From Actinomycetes bacterium (lineage in GTDB: Bacteria > Actinomycetota > Actinomycetes > Mycobacteriales > Mycobacteriaceae), in NCBI GenBank assembly GCA_023404955.1, contig JAEXZY010000143.1:16093-80092 (forward strand): a stretch of DNA of 64,000 nucleotides, read 5' to 3'. Below are positions 58,882 through 64,000 of this stretch, piece after piece. The first letter of the stretch is position 1. Each line of letters begins with the position of its first letter. Position numbers and translations under genes: made by a program. A model generated the notes under the pieces. It saw nothing but the letters and a program-made list of their open reading frames with translations, did not search any database and was not told the DNA's origin.

Positions 58882-60348
58882 TCAGCCGACCCCGACCCAG
58901 CCCGGGGCCCGGCGGTCGGCCCATCCGACGGCCGCTTCCAGCTGCGCGGCCAGCGCCAGCAGGATCTCCTCGCCGGGCGCCATGAGCTGCACTCCGATGG
59001 GATGACCGTCGGCCGTCATGCCGAGCGGCAGCGAGATCGCCGCCCACCCGGTCACGTTGGCCAGCGTGGTCCAGCCGGTGGTGGCGAATTCCACGTCGAA
59101 GAACGCGCGGGTGTTCCCGCGGGGTTGATCCAGCAGGCCGTAGGGCGGCGGGGGAGTCAGAAGGGTGGGCACCAGCAGCACGTCGTGATCGAGCATCTGC
59201 GCGGCGAAGCGCCGGGTCTGCGCGTGGATCGCGGCGATCGCGTCGGCATAGGCGGCGCCGGTGGTGTGAAACCCCTCCTGGATCATCACCCAGGAGCTCG
59301 GCTCGAACTCGTCCTCGCGGGGCTCCCGCCCCAGGTGTTCGCGCGCCGTCGCGAACAGTTCGACGTTGCTGACGGTGTGCAGGACGGCGATCGCGTCGGC
59401 GACCGCGTCGGCGTCGACGGTGGGTTGCCCGGTGTCGACGTGGTGACCCAGTTCGGCCAGGACGGCCGCCGTCCGTTCGACGGCCGAGACAACGGCGGGA
59501 TCGGTAGCCGGGCCGGCGAACGGCGATGATGTGGCCATCATGATGCGTTGCGGCGCAGGCGAATTGGCGATGACGCGGAGGAACGGTTGGGAAGGCAGCG
59601 GCGCCGAGTAGGGATCCCCCACTCCCGTGCCGGTGACGGCGTCGAGCAGGGCCGCGCTGTCGCGCACGGTGCGGGTCAGCGCGTGCTCGTTGACCAGACC
59701 CTCGAGGCCGTGCCCGGCGCCCGGGGCGAACGAGGTGCGGGCGCGCCGCGGCTTCAGTCCGACCAGGCCGCAGCACGCCGCGGGAACGCGGATCGATCCG
59801 GTGCCGTCCCCGCCGGACGCCGCGGGCACGATGCCCGCGGCGACCGCCGCCGCCGAGCCGCCGCTGGATCCGCCGGGCGTGATCCCGGGCGCCCACGGGT
59901 TGACGGTCGCGCCGAACAACGACGGCTCGGTGGTGCAGTGGTTGCCCCACTCGGGCGTGTTGGTCTTGCCGAAGATCACCAGGCCGGCGTCCAGGTAGCG
60001 CTGCACGATCCAGGCGGTGTCGGCCGCGATGTGCGTGCGCAGCGCGCGACAACCCATCGCCTCCGGAGCGCCGGCCAGCGAGGCACCGAGGTCTTTGAGG
60101 AGGAACGGGACACCCGCCAGCGGACCTTTTCCGCCACTACGCAACACCCCGGACGCGTCCAGGGCGGCTGCGTCCGCACGGCCGCGCTCGAAGAGATCGG
60201 TGATGACGGCATTCAGAGCGCGCCCGGCCTCCAGTCGGATGATCGCCGCCTCGAGTAGCTCGGCGGCGCTCAGTTCTCCCGCCGCTGCCAACGCCCCCTG
60301 GCCGACGGCGTCGACGTCGGCGAGTTCGAACGCCGTCCGGGAATCCAT
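58882..60348 (-). CDS. amidase (amidase signature family)
   Basis: A 488-aa amidase-signature enzyme with Lys in GVPFLLKDLGASLAG (near residue 85), cis-Ser in GGSSGGSAAAVAAG and the nucleophile Ser in GGDGTGSIRVPAACCGLVGLKP. Similar to M. tuberculosis AmiA/AmiC-type amidases. It hydrolyses an amide to acid and ammonia; the substrate cannot be told. ATG 60348 follows AAGGA at 7 bp. It heads the amidase-hydrolase pair. Confidence 0.9.
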   Translation of the reverse strand: MDSRTAFELADVDAVGQGALAAAGELSAAELLEAAIIRLEAGRALNAVITDLFERGRADAAALDASGVLRSGGKGPLAGVPFLLKDLGASLAGAPEAMGCRALRTHIAADTAWIVQRYLDAGLVIFGKTNTPEWGNHCTTEPSLFGATVNPWAPGITPGGSSGGSAAAVAAGIVPAASGGDGTGSIRVPAACCGLVGLKPRRARTSFAPGAGHGLEGLVNEHALTRTVRDSAALLDAVTGTGVGDPYSAPLPSQPFLRVIANSPAPQRIMMATSSPFAGPATDPAVVSAVERTAAVLAELGHHVDTGQPTVDADAVADAIAVLHTVSNVELFATAREHLGREPREDEFEPSSWVMIQEGFHTTGAAYADAIAAIHAQTRRFAAQMLDHDVLLVPTLLTPPPPYGLLDQPRGNTRAFFDVEFATTGWTTLANVTGWAAISLPLGMTADGHPIGVQLMAPGEEILLALAAQLEAAVGWADRRAPGWVGVG

Positions 60349-60390
60349 GGGTGAATCCTTGCGGTCGGCATTGCATACCGGCAACTCGAG

Positions 60391-60729
60391 CTAGCCGACC
60401 GCGGCGCCGTAGCGCAGCACGCCGAGGAACAGGCTCAGCGCGCACAGGCAGAACGTCGCGAGCGAGTACGGCCACGCGCTCGCGCGCCGGATCAGCGCCA
60501 CCACGGTGAGGACCAGGCCGGCCACGCCGATGACCGCCGCGCCGGCCAGCGCGGTGAAGACCGCCGTGACGGCCCCGTCCACGCTGCACGTTGCCGGCGG
60601 GCAGTGATCCAGGAACGCCAGCGAGAACAGCCCCAGGAACGCCGCGACCGCGCCCATCAGCACGGTCACCACCAGTAGAGCGATCGAAGTCGCGATATCA
60701 GCGCGTGAACGGGGCGCGGGCTGAGTCAC
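60391..60729 (-). CDS. small membrane protein (hypothetical)
   Basis: A 112-aa protein with three TM helices (residues ~13-37, 53-78, 86-106) and a short external loop containing two Cys (HCPPATCSVDG) that may form a disulfide. Its GTG start overlaps the stop of the upstream 83-aa membrane gene (GTGA), so the two are coupled. Function unknown. Confidence 0.75.
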   Translation of the reverse strand: MTQPAPRSRADIATSIALLVVTVLMGAVAAFLGLFSLAFLDHCPPATCSVDGAVTAVFTALAGAAVIGVAGLVLTVVALIRRASAWPYSLATFCLCALSLFLGVLRYGAAVG

Positions 60730-60977
60730 CGCGTCTCCTCACGAGCCTGCCGGGCAGCCCGTTGGTCCGCCAGCTCGCGGTCCTTCCGCAGAACGGTGTC
60801 GGTCGCCGCGAGCGCGAGCAGGATGTCGCCGACGGTGATGGTCAACCCCCACCAGTACATCCAGCGGATCGTCAGGTCGGGCTGCGCGGCGAAGTACACG
60901 AACAGGAAGATCGGGCCGACGATCCCGAACACGAACATCATCGCCTGCACGCGTAGGTACACCCACAGAGTCGACAT
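60726..60977 (-). CDS. small membrane protein (hypothetical)
   Basis: An 83-aa protein with two TM helices (residues ~9-29 and ~40-60) and a basic, charged C-terminal helix (DTVLRKDRELADQRAARQAREETR). Translationally coupled to the 112-aa membrane gene. Likely both work together; function unknown. Confidence 0.75.
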   Translation of the reverse strand: MSTLWVYLRVQAMMFVFGIVGPIFLFVYFAAQPDLTIRWMYWWGLTITVGDILLALAATDTVLRKDRELADQRAARQAREETR

Positions 60978-61094
60978 CGGGCGACAGTGTGACCTTCAGC
61001 CCACCTGTGCGTCAACGGTCAGTTCTGCGGGCATGGGAGGAACTGAGACCGACTAATCTTGACGCATCTGTCGATTGTTCTGCGAGGTGAAGAG

Positions 61095-61586
61095 ATGTAC
61101 CGAGCGACACGAGCCGCGGTCGCGACCGCGGCACTACTGATCGCTGCGCCCCTGTTCGCCGGCGTCGCGGCCGCTGACGCGACCACCATGCCCTTCTCCG
61201 AGAAATTGCGCCGCTGCGATTTCACCCAGATCAAATACGTAGCTGCACGCGGCTACGGCCGCCCGTCGGCTCAGCTGCGCGTCCAGGGCGGGGAGGTGAT
61301 CGCCGATGTCGAGTTCTTCACGGGCCTACCCAACACGCCGTACGACGTCCGGCTGATTCAGCTGCCTCGCTCCTCGGCAGCCGCCTGCGGCGCCGGCGCG
61401 CCGGGGGTGGCCACGACGACGTTGTTCACCGATGGCGTGGGCACCGGGCACGCCACGGTGCGCGGACCGCTGATGCCCGGCGCAACCGGGGCGTGGCTGG
61501 CACTGACCCGCCCCGGCACCAACAGTCAGCAGCCCGCCGAGTACTACACGACCGATCTCGTCGCGGCCCTGCCGTCTGCTGCCTGA
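61095..61586 (+). CDS. exported protein (hypothetical)
   Basis: A 163-aa protein with a typical signal peptide (YRATRAAVATAALLIAAPL…AGVAAA, cleavage near residue 26) and a mature beta-rich domain (QLRVQGGEVIADVEFFTGLPNTPYDVRLIQLPR…GTGHATVRGPLMPGATGAWLAL) with two Cys that may pair. ATG 61095 follows GAGGTGAAGAG. Related mycobacterial proteins are secreted with unknown function. Confidence 0.82.
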   Translation: MYRATRAAVATAALLIAAPLFAGVAAADATTMPFSEKLRRCDFTQIKYVAARGYGRPSAQLRVQGGEVIADVEFFTGLPNTPYDVRLIQLPRSSAAACGAGAPGVATTTLFTDGVGTGHATVRGPLMPGATGAWLALTRPGTNSQQPAEYYTTDLVAALPSAA

Positions 61587-61596
61587 CGGCTCCGGA

Positions 61597-62343
61597 TCAG
61601 GCGGCCACCACAACGGTGAGGTGGTCGCCGCGACGCTCGACGCGCATCCCGGCACGCCGGGCGATACCCGCCACCGCGGCGGCATCGGCGGGTTCAGACC
61701 TGCTGGTGGCGAGCGCTCGGGCCAGCCTGCCCTTGTGCGCCTTGTTGAAGTGGCTGACGACGGTGCGACGCCCGTCGTCGTGTTCAGCGACGACGTCGAC
61801 GGTCACCGCGCCGGGCACCTTGCCCAGGTTGGCGTAGGACCCGGAGCGCAGATCGACGATCACATCGTTCGCGGCGAGGTCTGCCAGTACCGGCTCCAAC
61901 GCCGGCCGCCACGTCGAGGCCAGTGTCGGCCGGCCCGGCAGCTTCGAGCCCGCCGAGAGCCGGTACGCGGGAATCAGGTCGTCGGCACGCACGAGGCCGA
62001 ACAGCGCCGAGCCCACCATCAGTCGCTCGGTCGCGCGTGCCGCCGCGGCTCCGCGCAGCGACGGAGCGTCGAGCGCGTCGTAGAGGACGCCGGTGTAGCG
62101 GTGTAGCGCAGGCATCGTGGCCGCGGAAAACAGCGCCGCGTTGCGGGCGATCTCGCTGTCCTGACTTGCTGACAGGCCGAGTGCCGCCCGGCTCTTCGCC
62201 GGGTCCGCGGCCAATCCGACGAGGTCGTCGGCGAGTTCGGCGCGTACCGGGCGCAGCGCCGGGCAACTCAGCGAGTCGAAGTTCAGTGCCGGTCCGTCAC
62301 CGCCGCCGTGTTTGGTCTCCGAGGGCGGCAGCAGCACGATCAC
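61597..62343 (-). CDS. yaaA: YaaA family peroxide-stress / DNA-binding protein
   Basis: A 248-aa YaaA (DUF328) protein starting with MIVLLPPSETK (GTG start 62343) and containing the family blocks LGLSASQDSEIARNAAL, YTGVLYDALDA, DVIVDLRSGSYANLGKVPGAV and VVSHFNKAHKGRLARAL. In E. coli YaaA limits free iron and DNA damage under peroxide stress. Complete and normal length. Convergent with the exported-protein gene. Confidence 0.92.
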   Translation of the reverse strand: MIVLLPPSETKHGGGDGPALNFDSLSCPALRPVRAELADDLVGLAADPAKSRAALGLSASQDSEIARNAALFSAATMPALHRYTGVLYDALDAPSLRGAAAARATERLMVGSALFGLVRADDLIPAYRLSAGSKLPGRPTLASTWRPALEPVLADLAANDVIVDLRSGSYANLGKVPGAVTVDVVAEHDDGRRTVVSHFNKAHKGRLARALATSRSEPADAAAVAGIARRAGMRVERRGDHLTVVVAA

Positions 62344-62367
62344 GGCAGTGACGGTAGCGCCACCGGA

Positions 62368-62925
62368 TCACTCCGCCGGAGGCGGCGGGGGCGGCAGGGC
62401 CGGGTCCGCCGGAGGCGGCGGGGGCGGCAGGGCCGGGTCGGCCGGAGGCGGCATCGGCGCCTCCTGACCCATCAGCACGACAGGGGCCGGCGGGGGCGGA
62501 GGTGCCGGCGGCGCGAACTGCGGATCGACCGGCGGGGGTACATCGGCGGCCGCCGGGGCGGGCAGGAACATGTGGTGGGTGAACTGGCTCTGATACGCGC
62601 CACCACCGCCGACCTTGACGCCGCGCCCACCCTCGCCCGAGGAGACCGAGGTGCCGTCGGGGAGGGTCACCGCGGTGTGGCCGCCGTTCCAGCCGACCAC
62701 CAATGCACCGGGCTGCGTGCCGTACTCGAATCCGCGAGCCTTCAGCGCGCCCTCGATGTTGCCGGTGTTGAAGCGGTCCCCGAACACGGGTCGGCCGGTC
62801 GCGGCGTTGGTCACCCAGGACACCAGGCCGGAGCAATCCGTTCCGGCCGGTGAATCTCCGCCAGTGATGTACGGAGTTCCCGACACCTGGTTGACGAGCG
62901 TCAAGAGTGTGGCGAGTTCATACAT
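62368..62925 (-). CDS. NlpC/P60-like protein with proline-rich repeat tail
   Basis: A 185-aa protein with an NlpC/P60-type fold: catalytic Cys in GTDCSGLVSWVTNAATGR (near residue 31) and His in GHTAVTLPDGT. No clear signal peptide with ATG 62925; an in-frame extension exists upstream, so export is unproven. The C-terminal ~55 residues are Pro/Ala repeats (PPPPPPADPAL) from a 33-bp tandem repeat. It probably cleaves or remodels peptidoglycan, but RipC-type helical anchors are absent. A Crp-like site and a TATTAG -10 lie upstream. Confidence 0.78.
   Translation of the reverse strand: MYELATLLTLVNQVSGTPYITGGDSPAGTDCSGLVSWVTNAATGRPVFGDRFNTGNIEGALKARGFEYGTQPGALVVGWNGGHTAVTLPDGTSVSSGEGGRGVKVGGGGAYQSQFTHHMFLPAPAAADVPPPVDPQFAPPAPPPPPAPVVLMGQEAPMPPPADPALPPPPPPADPALPPPPPPAE
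62375..62451. repeat. 33-bp tandem repeat, about 2.3 copies
   Basis: Units 62375-62407 and 62408-62440 are nearly identical, followed by an 11-bp partial copy. The repeat encodes PPPPPPADPAL units in the NlpC/P60-like protein; an in-frame, length-variable region. Confidence 0.85.
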
Positions 62926-62967
62926 GCGGCCGGACGCTAGCAGAGGGTCTCTAATACGGCCAAAATG

Positions 62968-62983
62968 TGTGACAGCGGGCACA
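62968..62983. promoter_or_regulatory. Crp-like site upstream of the NlpC/P60 gene
   Basis: TGTGA-CAGCGG-GCACA matches 9 of 10 positions of TGTGA-N6-TCACA. It lies 43 bp upstream of the minus-strand start, just upstream of a TATTAG -10. Confidence 0.45.
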
Positions 62984-63086
62984 TTACACGCAAGGATCGC
63001 GAACTTGTCACGAAAAGATCAGTCGCAGAGACCTTTTCGACGACAGCAGTGATTAACGAAACGCGCTGCGCAACAACAGCATTCGT

Positions 63087-64000
63087 TCAGCGCCGGGCGA
63101 TGAGCAGGGGAATTCGCTGTTCAGCTGATGTGAAGGAGCCGTGCTGACCGATCAGCGAAGACTCAATCGGCTCGACTGTGCGCCGCACCACACCCGAGGT
63201 CCCCTGTGCAGCGACCACCACATCACCGATGCGCTCCATGGCCTCGTCGGTGACCCGGTCTCCGAACCAGCCGGCAGCCACCGCGTCGTCGCGGCCGACG
63301 ACCCAGGCCCGCTCGCCGAGCACGCCGCGCCAGGCCGCCAGCACGTCGTCGAGCGCGCCGGGTTCCACATAGACGTGCCGAGCTCGCACCTCGCCACCGA
63401 TCGCCGCCACCCCGTCGCGAAGCACCGGCTCGGCATCGACATCCACGACGTCGGCACCCAGGCTCACCATGCCGTGGTCGGCGACCACCGCCAGCACGCC
63501 GCCGGCGGGCAGTGTCTCCACGATCGACTCCACCATCCGATCCACCTGGCGCAGCTGCCACCTCCAGGCTGGACTCCCCGGACCGTGCAGGTGACCGACG
63601 AGGTCGAGATCGGCGTGGTAGGCATAGCAGAAGCCGCCGTCGGCGAGCGTCGTGCCGACCGCTGCGACCAGATCGCCGATCGCGTGCACGCCGACATAGC
63701 TCCCGCCGCGCAGCACCGCCCGGGTCAGACCGGATCCGGTGAACTCCGCGCCGGAGATCACGCGCACCGCCACCCCGGCCGAGGTGGCGCGCTCGAACGT
63801 CGTCACCCGCGGTTGGACATCCTCGGGCACGGCGCGCTCACGGAGATCGTCCCCCCACGGGTGGGGACGCCAGCGCAGCGCGTTGATCACCCCGACGTCA
63901 GGCAACCGGAACGTCATGCCGACGACGCCGTGCGCCCCGGATCGGCATCCGGTACCCACGGCGGCGAGCCCCGCCGCCGTCGTCGCCGGGTACCCGGCGA
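63087..64000 (-). CDS. alkaline phosphatase family / nucleotide pyrophosphatase-phosphodiesterase (5' end outside window)
   Basis: About 304 C-terminal codons of a metal-dependent phosphodiesterase. The frame stays open to the window edge and reads GYPATTAAGLAAVGTGCRSGAHGVVGMTF, the classic type I phosphodiesterase/nucleotide pyrophosphatase motif, so the GTG at 63959 is not the start. Metal-ligand motifs DLDLVGHLHG and VADHGM are present. The N-terminal part with the nucleophile Ser/Thr lies upstream. Related actinobacterial proteins hydrolyse nucleotide or phospholipid phosphodiesters; substrate unknown. Confidence 0.85.
   Translation of the reverse strand, partial: AGYPATTAAGLAAVGTGCRSGAHGVVGMTFRLPDVGVINALRWRPHPWGDDLRERAVPEDVQPRVTTFERATSAGVAVRVISGAEFTGSGLTRAVLRGGSYVGVHAIGDLVAAVGTTLADGGFCYAYHADLDLVGHLHGPGSPAWRWQLRQVDRMVESIVETLPAGGVLAVVADHGMVSLGADVVDVDAEPVLRDGVAAIGGEVRARHVYVEPGALDDVLAAWRGVLGERAWVVGRDDAVAAGWFGDRVTDEAMERIGDVVVAAQGTSGVVRRTVEPIESSLIGQHGSFTSAEQRIPLLIARR

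Noticed and set aside
62965..63147. 60-codon plus-strand frame in the NlpC-phosphodiesterase gap
   Set aside because: No ribosome-binding site, no motif; overlaps likely promoter elements and the next gene's end.
1..64000. CRISPR arrays, toxin-antitoxin, restriction or phage defence modules
   Set aside because: No repeat-spacer pattern, no cas, toxin or methyltransferase-type defence genes recognised on either strand; the only nuclease-like gene is the 13E12 HNH protein.
1..64000. tRNA, rRNA or known riboswitches
   Set aside because: No cloverleaf, TΨC-like GGTTCGANTCC box or riboswitch core noticed in the gaps; a covariance-model scan would be decisive.

Overview
The window is a gapless stretch of high-GC chromosome from a mycobacterium, most likely a fast-growing environmental species (Mycolicibacterium type). 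The lineage call rests on lineage-specific genes: an antigen 85 mycolyltransferase, a cyclopropane/mycolic-acid methyltransferase, a 19-kDa (LpqH-like) lipoprotein, an L,D-transpeptidase, a 13E12-type DUF222/HNH gene with a mycobacterial SOS box, GlnA3, BfrA with tandem IdeR boxes, CYP125, an IpdC-like enzyme and KstR-type operators. About 65 genes are packed with 1-200 bp gaps or 4-bp ATGA/GTGA overlaps. No gap exceeds 300 bp. I see no rRNA, tRNA, CRISPR array, transposase, integrase or phage module.

Layout. 1-8.3 kb: end of a quinone oxidoreductase and an SDR, an antigen 85C paralogue with a terminator hairpin, a DUF1810 protein, a GH13 enzyme coupled to a nucleoside deaminase, a TPR protein, and a TetR/membrane-protein pair divergent from a cupin across a 26-bp palindrome. 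8.5-11.8 kb: a 1084-aa signalling protein (class III cyclase, NTPase, LuxR HTH). 11.8-16.2 kb: a four-gene cluster (GntR regulator, allophanate hydrolase, biuret-hydrolase-like enzyme, NCS2 permease) that reads as a biuret nitrogen-scavenging operon with an inverted repeat at its start. 16.3-22.8 kb: the SOS-boxed DUF222/HNH gene, a flavin hydroxylase behind two 19-bp direct repeats, a FUSC transporter-like protein, an EthD-like protein and an enoyl-CoA hydratase. 22.8-25.5 kb: bfd and bfrA diverging across IdeR boxes, then an AhpD-like protein and glnA3. 25.6-31.5 kb: an ArsR/SRPBCC pair with a 28-bp operator, a SnoaL-like protein, an N-acyl-D-amino-acid deacylase, a Tat-type lipoprotein of the dienelactone hydrolase family, a PimC-like mannosyltransferase and a membrane coiled-coil protein behind a SigF-like promoter.

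31.5-45.7 kb: a P450, small conserved proteins, the mycolic acid methyltransferase, a ureohydrolase, a thioesterase, a PLP dehydratase, a DUF7159-like membrane protein, the L,D-transpeptidase, a 54-aa small gene, the 19-kDa lipoprotein, two regulators, a flavoprotein gene broken by a +1 frameshift in a C5 tract, CYP125 and a proline-rich exported protein. 45.7-53.5 kb: a TetR/molybdopterin-oxidoreductase pair, an ipdC homologue with a KstR box, a HAD phosphatase, a STAS/HATPase partner-switch pair, and a dehydrogenase divergent from a hydroxysteroid-dehydrogenase-like SDR across a second KstR box. 53.6-64 kb: a membrane-anchored GH2 glycosidase, a CinA-like protein, hydrolases, small membrane proteins, YaaA, an NlpC/P60 protein with a proline repeat tail, and a phosphodiesterase running off the window.

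Common threads are sterol catabolism scattered over single loci (CYP125, IpdC, HSD, two KstR boxes), iron storage, nitrogen scavenging (biuret/allophanate, ureohydrolase, GlnA3) and cell-envelope assembly. Regulatory calls rest on motif reading by eye.
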